Of a stretch of 64,000 nucleotides of DNA, positions 36,981 through 47,233 are shown in pieces. Under the pieces are notes generated by a model, which was given only the letters and a program-made list of their open reading frames with translations, had not been told where the DNA came from and searched no databases. A program made the translations under genes and the position numbers. Within the stretch, counting starts at the first letter, position 1. The number at the start of each line of letters is the position of its first letter. The stretch lies in the NCBI GenBank assembly GCA_038380795.1, contig CM076279.1:4541001-4605000 (forward strand). Reading direction: 5' to 3'. The stretch is from Pyrocephalus nanus. Taxonomy: Eukaryota; Chordata; Aves; Passeriformes; Tyrannidae.

Positions 36981-37956
36981 TTCATGGCCACCTCGTCTGA
37001 CAGAGCCAGCAGGGTGTTCTAGAGCGATTTCAGACACTTTCCCCAGCTGATGATGTGACACAGGGAGATGAGAAATTAGTGATAGTGCAGAGAAAACCAG
37101 CACACACAGCATCCCAGGATGCTGTTCCTAGGTCTGAAGGTGGGGTTAGTGCTCACATTTCAATTAAAATCGGGTCTACTATTATGCAAAGCGATTGAGC
37201 ATCATTCTTTTAAGCCTAAGTGTGTTTGACGCTCCCAGAAGCAGCGGCTGAAGCATCTCGGGCACCCTCAGCCCCCCTCAGATGTCTCACACTTGGGGAG
37301 CAGCTTTGCTGCTCTGGGGGTCAGCACGAGGCAAAGCCCTGGGGTGGGGTGACACGGTGTTTGTCCCCCTCCCATGGAGGGAGGATACACGGGATATTCA
37401 GGAGGAAAAGCCGATGGTTTGGAGCAGGTCCCAGCGCGGGAGCCGCTCGCGGCTCTTGTGTGACCCCTTGTGTCGGCACTGCCTGAGGCTGGTCCTGGCT
37501 CCCAGCATTCCCACCCATGGATATCTCCCACCTGCCCTCGCATTTAAGGGATGATTACATGGAAAAATGAAACGCTAATATGAGGTGGAAATGCACCGGT
37601 CAGAGGCACAGTGACAAATCCTATTTAAGACTCCCAAGTCCAACCTTAAGGATTCTTTCCCCCAACCAGACTTGCTGGGGGTGCGGCTGCTTCTTTATTT
37701 TCCCCTCAATTATCTTTTTGAGCAGCTGGGCAAGGTTAATAGGGGGTTTAAAGCATCTCTCAGATTCCTGAATTCTCACAGGCTTCATGAAAATTTGGGT
37801 GCGAGAAAAAGAAACTAAAAAGAGAAACACCAAAAGGGACCATAAGGTGACCTCGGATGCCCCAGAGCTGCCGGAGCCTGGGCTGTGCCTGGCGAAGGGA
37901 ATGCCTCGGAATGGGACTTTTCCTGTCTTTATTATTATTTTTATCGGGGATTTCCT

Positions 37957-37983
37957 GGGGTCATTTCATCCATGAATGACCCC
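37957..37983. repeat. Perfect 9-bp inverted repeat
   Basis: GGGGTCATT (37957-37965) and AATGACCCC (37975-37983) flank a 9-nt loop. It lies in the intergenic spacer, without the T-run that would suggest a terminator role. Confidence 0.8.
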
Positions 37984-38149
37984 AGATACGTTAAATCCTC
38001 TAAATTTACCCTAAAATCAAACCAGGTGGGTTATTAGGGGAGCGCCAGGACTCCAGAGCTGCAAAAGCTCCAGAAAACTAATCCTAAATGTGCTCTTGGC
38101 ACCTCGTAAAGGTGAGTTTGGGGGGTGTCTCCTGGGCTTGGGGTGGGGC

Positions 38150-39560
38150 TGGTTTATTTTATTTACTTACATATTAAAGTGTATTTATGCTACTGTGTTA
38201 TATTAATATTTCTTTAATTTTCTATGTGTACACGTCCTGTGTGGGCTGATGATCTCATGTAAAAATCTTTGTATTAGTTTATATTATTACTATATATGTG
38301 TATATATACACACATATACAGTAATATTATAAAGCAATACATATGTGTATCTATATTAAAACTGTAATTTATGTATGTATATTATATATCTGTATATATA
38401 TTACTTTAAAATATTATTTGAATATATTGTTTATATATATACATACATATATATGTGTGTGTATACAATAAATAAACACCCAGATCTGTAGCTATTTAGG
38501 TACAAAGATGAGTGTGGAAATACTGATTTAAATGGGTGTATTAAGACAATTCCTGTGCATAATCCTGAGCATTAAATCTCATCACAAAAAGGCCTTGATA
38601 ATGATATTTTTCATATGTATTATAAGGCTGTATCCAAGTAGTAAATCCTGAGAGATTTTAATAATTAAATTCTGAGATAATTTAATACATTCTGAATTTA
38701 TTCTATATGAAATACAATTATTAAATTTGTAACTATATAAGCCACATATACATGGAGAGAGAGCTGCCCACACTGACATCTGTGTTCCTGTGTTACAGGA
38801 ATTGTATTTTGTGCACAGCATAAATAGCAAACCCAGACTTTTAGAGCAATAAAACGTATTGAAAAATGATGAAAAGATGTATTAATAAATGCTGTTAATA
38901 TGCAATATGAAAGTGTAATTGGCCAGAGCACAGCCATATGGATGTACAGATATTTGTGCTTGTGCAGATGCACAGTGTGTGTGAATCAGACAAATACATT
39001 TTCTGTCTCATTAAAACCTTTGTATTAATAAAGTCTAGTTTATATATTTATAAATACATATAAAAATATAAACCTAAAGCTATTATGATAAATATATATA
39101 TATTTATTAAAAACAGATCTTTATATCAATGACCTCTATATCTACTTATGCATACAGATAAATACACACACATAAATGCATACACATATTTTAATAACTT
39201 GTATGAAGTGTTAGTGGTTACATTTTTCTCTCACTGGCTGTACCTATTTTATGTAAACTAGCTATCTAAAAGCCTGCAGTATGTATTATCTGCCATGAGG
39301 TCTATAGAAAATATCAGACACAATGGAGAGTAAAATTAATGAGTTGTTGTATACTATAATAAAAACTCCTTAATGTTCAGCATTTTTATGACTTTATTAC
39401 AAACGATCACATCTCATGACATATAAAGTGTATATATATATATATCTATAAATGATGAATATAGCTTGCATTGTATCACTTTATTACTTATTAAGCTAAA
39501 TATTTTATTAAAATAGTAAGTAGCACTAACTAAACTACAATTAGAAACATTTTATCTCAA
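38150..39560. repeat. Very AT-rich block with TA/CA microsatellite tracts
   Basis: About 1.4 kb is dominated by A and T. It has TATATATGTGTATATATACA-type alternating purine-pyrimidine tracts near 38290-38330, 38430-38465, 39090-39110 and 39430-39445. It lies immediately downstream of the HLF 3' end. It is simple low-complexity DNA, possibly a matrix attachment or easily melted region. Confidence 0.8.
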
Positions 39561-39788
39561 ATACCTATTTCTGGGGTTGTACCCAACCCTGGTGGCAGCT
39601 GGGCAGGTCTGGGGACATTTGCACCCACCTTGGGTCCATCCTCTGATGTGACACAACCCCAGGCTGGAGGCTCTGGGCACTCACAAGCCAGAGGATGGGG
39701 GAGAAAAATTCCAATACCCCCTTCCCAAAAGCCCCGTGCCCCGATACACCAAAACAAGCACACGGGTGAGAGAAGAAAAATTTAAAAG

Positions 39789-39794
39789 TTTATT
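39789..39794 (-). terminator. HLF: HLF distal polyadenylation signal AATAAA
   Basis: TTTATT on + reads AATAAA on the HLF strand, within GTTTAATAAACTTTTAAA. Cleavage is expected about 15-25 nt further, near 39,770. Confidence 0.7.
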
Positions 39795-42700
39795 AAACAT
39801 TAAGAATAACAGACAAAAAAAAAAAAAAAGATTTGGGCTGAACAGCATACAGGATGCAATCCATTTCTTGTCATACAGGTAATTTGATCTATTTGTTAAA
39901 CTTGTATTTAATGCTGTCTTGTGGTGTTGCCAGAAATACGATGGTTGATCACTTGTAAGTTTTAATATATATATATTTTTTTAATCTCTTCACATAAAAA
40001 AAAAAGTCGACAAAATAAAAATAAACTGCACATCTCTATCGTAAATTACATGCAAAAATAGTTTTAAAGCAATAACTGGGGGTATTACAAACCCACAGAG
40101 GCAAGAGATTCAAGTGTGAGGGGTGAGAGCCCCCCCTGTGTGGGCACAGGGAGCGAGTCCAGCTGGAGCCTCACTGGGGCTCCTGCCCTGCATTTTGAAT
40201 TTCTTGCTTTTGTGGATTCAAGTCAGAACTTTATTTCCATGGTGCTGGTATTTAGTGACTTCAGCACCATTCAAAATAGAAAAAGAAATACCCCCCCCTC
40301 TGCCACGGGCTTTCCCACGGAGAGCCCCAAGGTGCTCGGATCACAAATCCATCTCCAGTCCTGCTGATTTCTAGAGGGCATTCTTTTTTAAAAAGAACAA
40401 AATTCGCTTCTAAGTTCAGCAAAAAAACAAAAGAGAAGACAAGCATTTTACCAATGCTTATAAGTTTAATAGAGGTCAGTGAATTCTTTAGATAAGCTAT
40501 TAATTATTCTGCAAATATATATATTTCTATTTTTATAAAATTACAATCTCTTATACCTACAAGCTCCTTCATGAGCAACAAAGCCATCAGAGGTGTGATG
40601 AGCCCAGCTGAGCTGTCCTTGGGAACTGAAAATGAGCTGAACTTCCATTTATTTATTATTTTGGGGAGACAACCTGGCTAGAGAACCTGGTTTTTTTTCC
40701 AGATTTTAGCCCACACATTTTTTTTTTTTTTTAGTGCTATTTTTTTACAAATAAGCTTTTCAGAGCAGCCAAGGTACCTCACTCCCACAGCCAAGTGGGG
40801 AGTGCCTAAATCCCTCAGGCTCCTTGGCAAGTCCTCACCCCAAAGGAGAAGCTGCAGCCTGTGCACATTCCCAGTCCCTCCTGTCCTCCCAGGGCTGAGG
40901 AGGCACCAGAGCAGCTCCAGGACTGCTGGACCAGGCAGCTGCTGGAAACCTCTGTGCCCCTCTGTGGCCATAGCAATAAATCTCTGACATCCAGCCTACA
41001 AAAACCATCTCCCAACCCCTTCCCTGCCCAAAGAAACAAAAGAATTCTCTGTCATTTTTTTTTTTTCCCAAGCTGCCTTTTTTACGTGTTACAGAAAGTT
41101 TTGTGGTCACAACCCACCCACCCCCCAACTGATGGCACCCCTGACCTTGCTCCTGCTCCTGGGTCACCCCAAAAACACCCCTGCTGCTGCAGTTTGCTGT
41201 GCTTGCTGCCCAGTGTGTGCCCACAGCAGCTCCGAGCCCCGTGCCACACACTCTCGTGTCTCCCCAGCATCCAGTGCCTCGTCCTGACCTTTAGGGAATA
41301 ACTCACTGCAGCACGTGGAAATTCAGTTTACCCAATAAATGGTCCACAGGCAAGCACTGCACGTCAAGGGACACTGACAAGCCAGGTGTGTCTGTGGAAA
41401 AATACTGGAAAAGTGCCATTCGTGCGAGGGGATTTTTAGTGCTGACCAAAACGCTGAGTTCTTTTGTCGCCACCTCCTGAAGCGTGAAAAATGATTTAAT
41501 GGAATGAACAACCCTCTTATTGGAGAATAATGTCAGAACACTTAGAAAACTGTGAGCAAGACGTAGCACCGTGTTTTCCTCACGTGTTACTAACTGTGTA
41601 TGCAGTACACAAAGTGTGTACAGGAGCTGAGCTATTTATAAAAGAAAAAGTATTCAGCTGGAAACAGATTGTAGCAGCAGCAGCAGCAGATCAGAAGTGC
41701 CTACGAGTGGTTTTGTGTTACGTGTTATTTTCCTGCCATTACCAAATATTGTATTGTCCAATCAATAGCTGACTAAAATCCATGTTGTGCTTTGTCCCTG
41801 TTAAACAGTTTCTTTATGTGTTTCTGATGGAAAATACTAAAGTCTCTCCTTTTCTGTAATATGGAACATCCTGGAAATCCATATCACTTCCATAAAAATT
41901 TAATTTAAAGCACAGAATATGCCGGTGTGCCAGTGGTAGGCTTAAAATATTTAAAGATTAAAAAAAAAAAAAAAAAAAGAAAAGAAAAAAACAACAACCA
42001 ACAAACCCCTAAGCATTTCCTTTCTGTACAATAATGGAGAATATATATCTTTGCTATATATTTTAAACATGGAATAGCTTTTTCTTTTTGCTATATATAT
42101 GTCTTTCAAAATACATTGTCAGTATTTGTACTTGAAAAATACTGTACAAAACGAACATACTATAATTATTCTGTATAAACTTTATACATTTTATAATATC
42201 TATCCTTTTGGTCTAGAGTAAACACTTAGATTGATTGGATTAACCACAGTATATGACAACACCATCCCCTTCTGAAATACACCAGTGTCTCTTACATTCA
42301 TTTTTCAGAAGTCCACTTTATATTAGAACATACATGTTCAAAAGCAGAGAGTTTAAAACAATAAAGTTCAGAACCATCAGTTCATGTCACACTCAAAACA
42401 ACAATCACTAGGAAAAAAATGGGCTTTGCAAACCAGTGACTTCTCCTAACCGAATAAAAGTGATTTTTAAAACAGCAAGATATAATCCACAGAAAATATA
42501 TTACAAAACATGGGGGGGAGGGGGGAGAAAACCAACTGAATTTAGGTATTCATCGAACTTTTAATCACAAAATGGAATAACTAACTGAAAACAGAAAAGC
42601 CCCTCTGAATTCCGACATCGGATCTGGTTTGACGCTGTGAGTTTTGTTCTCGTTTCAACTCATTACCCTGCTCCTCACACATGCGCTCCCCCACGGCAGG

Positions 42701-43186
42701 GACACGGCCAGCACGCTCACGGGAACGTGCCTCTGGCTCTTGGAAACTTGGTTGGGACATGAAAACTCCTGTTTGGGGAGGGAACCATCCTACTTCCAGC
42801 GGGGACGTCCGGGCAGCATGCACGCGAGCGCACGACGGGATTATTGCTTCAGGTACGGGCAGTGCGAGGTACACACTGTGCTCTATCACACACTCCTACC
42901 TACCTACCTGGGGTCCGTGGAGAGAAAAGGAACCTTAAAGTAGCTACAGAGAAGCCATTATGGGATCTATAGTGAGTACAGCTAAACTCAGTCTAACAGC
43001 ACTTTAAAAATCTGAAGACAATTTTATCACCAAGGAACTTAAAATACAACGAAAGCGATCTATAAATTAATAGTTCTGCAGTGTAGTACTAAATTATTGT
43101 TTGTGCACTTTATTAGCGTGTTAACTCTTCTGATTAGACAGACTTAAAATGATAGCTTGTTACTCTTGAAAAAAAACTGAGATCTA

Positions 43187-43242
43187 CTTTTTTTTTTCTT
43201 TTTTCTTCTTTTTTTTTCCTTTTTTTTTTTTTTTTTTTTTTA
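43187..43242. repeat. Long T-rich homopolymer tract (A-rich in HLF mRNA)
   Basis: Nearly uninterrupted T with a few C on the + strand, ending with more than twenty T. In HLF mRNA it is an internal A-rich tract in the 3' UTR, which can cause oligo-dT internal priming. Confidence 0.9.
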
Positions 43243-43512
43243 GTAATTTATACTGGGATCTTTCCAAGTAAAATCAGGAGGATGGAACTGATTACAAGAA
43301 CGTAAAAACCCTACTCTGAAGCAGCACTGAGAAAAAAAAAGAAAAAAAAGAAAAATAAAAGATAATAAAAAGCTTACTACGGTGGTTTCTCAACAGTCCA
43401 GGTAAAAATGTGGCACCCTTTGAAGAGGGTTCATAAAAATGGGAAGTGCTGAGATGCGTGCACACCCACACACAGGCACACCCACGGACACAGACCTGGG
43501 AACACACGTGTG

Positions 43513-43538
43513 CACACACACACACACACACACACACA
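43513..43538. repeat. (CA)13 microsatellite in HLF 3' UTR
   Basis: Thirteen CA units on +, within a broader CACACC/CACACA-rich stretch from 43460. The HLF transcript carries (GU)13 about 270 nt after the stop codon. Confidence 0.92.
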
Positions 43539-43805
43539 CGCAGGGACACGCACACGCAAACGAAACAAAACGAAAAATAAAACAAAACAAAAAACCAACT
43601 TTGAGTCAGTTTTGTTTCTGCTTCTGGTAAAGTGCTGAAGACAGAAAGGTTGGTTTGGGTGTGGTGCTATCAAACAGGAAACACATTGTCCATCTAGTCA
43701 AATGCCAACCCGCAACGAAGAGAAAAAAAAAAGGAAAAAGAAAAAGAAAAAAAAAACAAAAACAAATCAAACAACCAAACCCCACTTCCCCCCCCCATCT
43801 CAGAT

Positions 43806-44021
43806 TTACAGGGGGCCGTGTCGAGCTTCGTACTTGGCCAGGACGTTCTTGCACTTGCCCAGCTCTTTCCGCAGGTCGGCCACCTCCTGGCGCAGCGCCG
43901 AGTTCTCCTTCTCCAGGAAGGAGGCGCGGATGGCGATCTGGTTCTCCTTCAGCCGCCGCGCGTCCCGCGAGCGCTTCGCTGCCATGTTGTTCTTTCTGCG
44001 CCTGGCCCAGTATTTGTCATC
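43806..44021 (-). CDS. HLF: HLF terminal coding exon: bZIP DNA-binding and leucine zipper
   Basis: Hepatic leukaemia factor is a PAR-family bZIP transcription factor that binds TTAYGTAA-type sites as a homodimer, or as a heterodimer with DBP/TEF, in circadian and liver/brain gene control. In mammals it also acts in haematopoietic stem cells. This exon gives the last 71 residues and a TAA stop. It starts [10 protein letters not shown], the basic region has the [13 protein letters not shown] core, and it continues through the fork [17 protein letters not shown]. The zipper runs [20 protein letters not shown] to the terminal YEARHGPL. The acceptor is AATGAGCAG|GATGAC, phase 0. I see one difference from the human segment as I recall it (V for I in GKCKNV). 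Length and boundaries match human exon 4. Confidence 0.97.
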   Translation of the reverse strand, partial: DDKYWARRRKNNMAAKRSRDARRLKENQIAIRASFLEKENSALRQEVADLRKELGKCKNVLAKYEARHGPL

Positions 44022-47012
44022 CTGCTCATTAAACACAGGGAGAGACAAACGAGGTATTACATTTCGGTAAGATGAGCTGCCAGCCGGACGCCCTCCCAAG
44101 CCACCGCCTCCGGGGCTTCGGTGCCATCCCATCCTGGCAGCGCCGGGCACGGCGGGACAGGAGGCGCAGCTCTACGAGGCACAACCCACCCAGGGAGCGC
44201 AGATGCCCTCGCATGTTTCTGTCAAAATGTTTACGCTAACCCCCTCATCCTCTTGACAGTGAATTCCTCCAAGGAAAAACGAAGGAATATTCCAGTGGTA
44301 CAACCTCTCTCGCATCTCTGCTGCCCTAGTTAGCACATCCACCTTCGCGTGCCGTGACTCACCCTCTGCAGTGGCTGGAGCAGCACTAATTACCTCTGGC
44401 CCTGCTCAGCTCTGCCAGCCAGCACCTGCTTCACTCTGTCTGTTGGTATCACCCATTTCATCTACTGCTCAGCTCTCTTTTTCCTCTTCAAAGCTCTCTA
44501 CAGAGCCCCAAAGTGTTGCTGTGTGCACCACCAAGTCATTGGAAGAGGATTCCCTGGCACAACAGCGATGGCTGCTCTGGTACCAACCACAGACATCAGT
44601 ACAATAAGCTTTTACTGTGGGGAAAAAAAGAAAGCGTTGGCCAGAAATACTTCCACTTCCCCGTGAAGTTTCATAAGCTAACACATTCCCAAAGTGCTAC
44701 CCCTGAAGGATTGCCTCTAGGAGATGACCTTACTGCACTGGTGCACCAATGGCTCGAAGTAACTACTGAATTTCACCTGATTTTTCCGCTCTTCCAATGA
44801 AGTGGAAATGCAGCACAGCACCATGCCCAGCACAAGGCACAGGACCCAGCTGCTCCTACACTGCACTGAGCACACAAACACCCACCACTCCCAGATCCTT
44901 CAGCCTGGAGCATTCCCAGCCTAATCCTGCTGCTCTGCACCTTCTGCTGCTGCTTCCTTAAGGCAAGGCAGGAGCAAAACAACTGCTGGCAGGAGGACTC
45001 TTGAACTGCTTTCTATTAGTCTGGCTCAACAAGGTGTGCAGCAATGCTGATTTGGAGCCAGTGCTATCTCTGAATTGCTCTTCACCTGTACTTAGATGGG
45101 ACCCCCAAAAATCCTCTTAAAAACAAGCATGCAGCAAAAAGCTATGACCCAAATCTTGTTTATAATTTCCCATCTCATTCCACTCCATAAAAATCAGCTT
45201 TAAGCAATTTATTAGTGTGCCACCTAGGCTTCATCCCTCTTTATTTTAACAAATTGCTATGGCAAATCCCTTAATCCAGGCCTGAAAGAGGTAAGGCTGG
45301 CATTTCCAAATCACATGCAGCCCAGAGACGATTGACTGGTCTAATCTGCTTACCCTCCCCCAGGACCCAGTGCCGCTCCACATGCCAGGGCAGAGGCAGC
45401 GTGTGGGTCAAGCGCCCTGAAACGAGTCAAGGGCAACCCAGGGGATTATCCCCAGGGAATGAGAGACCCTGAACTTCTAGCTCATTCTCAGGTGGAAACT
45501 AAAGGCCCCACTGCTGCACCCTGGGAGCTGCTGGGTGCCACCTCCGGAGCCAACAGCACCTTTGCCAGGGGTTTGCTGCGATGAATAAGGATACCTGGGA
45601 GACATTACAGAGTGAGGAATGGCACTAAGGAGCAAACTCCTGCCATTCCTGTGACAAACACCTCTCCCTAAGCAGAACCCCAAACACTGCAACCCAACAG
45701 GGAATCACAGGTAGCAGAATTCACCCAGGCAAGCAACAAAGTGCAGATAAACCTCTGTAAAGCAAAGATGAGGACACCACAGACAAAGCCCCAGGAACAC
45801 ACCACCTGAACGCTCCTGGAGTTGTGATTTCTGTGCTCTCAACTTGCACCACAGTATCCTTAGGGATAAAAATAGCTTCTTTCCCTAATGCTATCAATCT
45901 GGTGCAAACACATGGCATCCCAGTCTCTGTGCACGTGCAGCCAGGGATTCCCACACTCCAGCAGGCTCTCAGTCTGTGTCTTGGCGGCAGCAGCAACAGT
46001 AGAAGGAAATTCTGCACTGACTGCCTCTGATAAAAAAGATCTTCTGGGAAAGCACATACTGGGAAAACAATCCTGCAAATAATAATTTTCAGAGTGTTTG
46101 ATAACCTGGATCAGTTGATCGACTTTCCTGCTGTCTTCAAGTTCTTTGCTCCTCACATCTCAGAGGCAGTGAGTGAGTGGCAGAGACAGGGTGCTCATTC
46201 TTTTTAAATACTGTGGTAGTATTATATTTGAACTACAGTATTAAAACACATCTCTCATCTGAATAATTCTGTTCTGTTTTCCTACAACTTGTCCATGATT
46301 GTTTCACCTGGATTAGTGAATATATATTAGTGAAATACAGTGTTTACTGTAGTATTCCCATTCATCATTAAACACAGAGCTAAGGCACCATCCAAACAAT
46401 ACAGAATATACTTGATTCTGTTATCATCAGGGTGCTCCACGGACCCTGTAGGAGATGGATTCTGCCTTGAAGAATTCACAATCTAGGCTGAATAGACAGA
46501 GGATGAAGAAAAAGGAAACATGATCAGGCTGTTTCATAAGTGGGAAATATGGGACAAAGCAAGCTCATCCAAGGTCACACAGGAAGTTTCTGGCATACAA
46601 AGGAAATGAATATTGAGCTCATGAATTTCAACTGTTGCATAACTAATAAGGGACATCCTCCTGTCAGTCTCATTCAGAACCCCTTAATAGTTTCATCCTA
46701 CAACAGAGTTGTGTTTAGGTTGGAAGATTCACCTCAGAAGAGAAAACAGATTTACCTCACATGAGAAAATAGATTTACCTCAGAAGAGTAAACAGGTTCA
46801 CCTCAAAAGAGAAAACAGATCTACTTCACATGAGAAAATAGATTTACCTCACATGAGAAAATAGATTTACCTCACATGAGAAAATAGATTTACCTTACAT
46901 GAGAAAACAGATTTACCTCAGAAGAGAAAACAGATTCATGCTCAAACCTGTACCTCAGACAGTGACTGTGAGAGGCCCTGCAGGAACAGCCTTGTCACCA
47001 GTTCCAATTTAC
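44022..47012 (-). other. HLF: HLF intron 3
   Basis: A complete intron of 2,991 bp on the - strand, from donor AAG|GTAAAT to acceptor AGCAG|GATGAC. Apart from the 23-bp minisatellite at its 5' end, I see no gene or repeat. In humans this intron is where E2A-HLF leukaemia translocations break. Confidence 0.93.
46726..46932. repeat. 23-bp minisatellite, nine units, in HLF intron 3
   Basis: Nine units in perfect 23-bp register start at 46726, 46749, 46772, 46795, 46818, 46841, 46864, 46887 and 46910. Each begins GATTTACCTCA or a close variant. Two sub-types exist: CACATGAGAAAATA endings (units 2, 5, 6, 7, and 8 in part) and CAGAAGAGAAAACA endings (units 1, 3, 4, 9). In the HLF sense most units contain GAG|GTAAATC. 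The array begins 80 nt downstream of the exon 3 donor. Confidence 0.97.
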
Positions 47013-47233
47013 CTTCAGGTCATCTGGGATGAAGACTTTGCGAGCTTTCTTAATCATGGGCTGGGGCTTCAGCTCTTCTTCAGAGAACTTGCGCTTACGA
47101 GGATCAAACATCTCCTGGCCAGGAATACTGGAAAGAGCAAGATCTGCAGGGTCAGGTTCGTAGCCGACGGGGACCTGGATAGTCTCAGGATCGATGGGAC
47201 TCGGTGTGTTTCGGTTTGCTGGCAAGATCTGAC
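47013..47233 (-). CDS. HLF: HLF exon 3: PAR domain (gene 5'-truncated by window)
   Basis: This exon completes a split Gly codon and then codes 73 residues: [31 protein letters not shown], the PAR-domain [17 protein letters not shown], then [15 protein letters not shown]. The proline- and acidic-rich (PAR) region extends the basic region and contributes to DNA specificity. The acceptor is TTTCTGCAG|GTCAGATC and the donor is CTGAAG|GTAAAT. Two conservative differences from human are seen (I for L after Q, E for D in PETIQ). Exons 1 and 2 (activation domain) lie beyond 64,000, so only about half of the 295-residue protein is in view. Confidence 0.97.

Larger units (their letters stand above)
34211..39769. 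other. Convergent intergenic region between MMD and HLF
   Basis: This is about 5.5 kb between the two 3' ends, and no coding gene is supportable. It includes a nested palindrome (35522-35596), an ancient CR1 fragment (36708-36980), a GC-rich stretch (about 37,240-37,520) and a strongly AT-rich block (38,150-39,560). Confidence 0.75.
39770..43805 (-). other. HLF: HLF 3' UTR
   Basis: About 4 kb follows the HLF stop on the - strand, ending near the AATAAA whose complement is at 39789-39794. A 3' UTR of this length is as expected for HLF, which has a long terminal exon in mammals. It contains U-rich and A-rich tracts, a (GU)13 repeat and a CpG-rich patch at about 42,600-42,900. Confidence 0.8.

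Noticed and set aside
38281..38470. TATATA-rich tracts as promoters
   Set aside because: They are part of a broad AT simple-sequence block without CpG, start-site or gene context.
44029..44214. Upstream extension of the HLF bZIP frame into intron 3
   Set aside because: The frame stays open a short way past 44021, but the acceptor AGCAG|GATGAC and the exon 3 phase match the known protein exactly.
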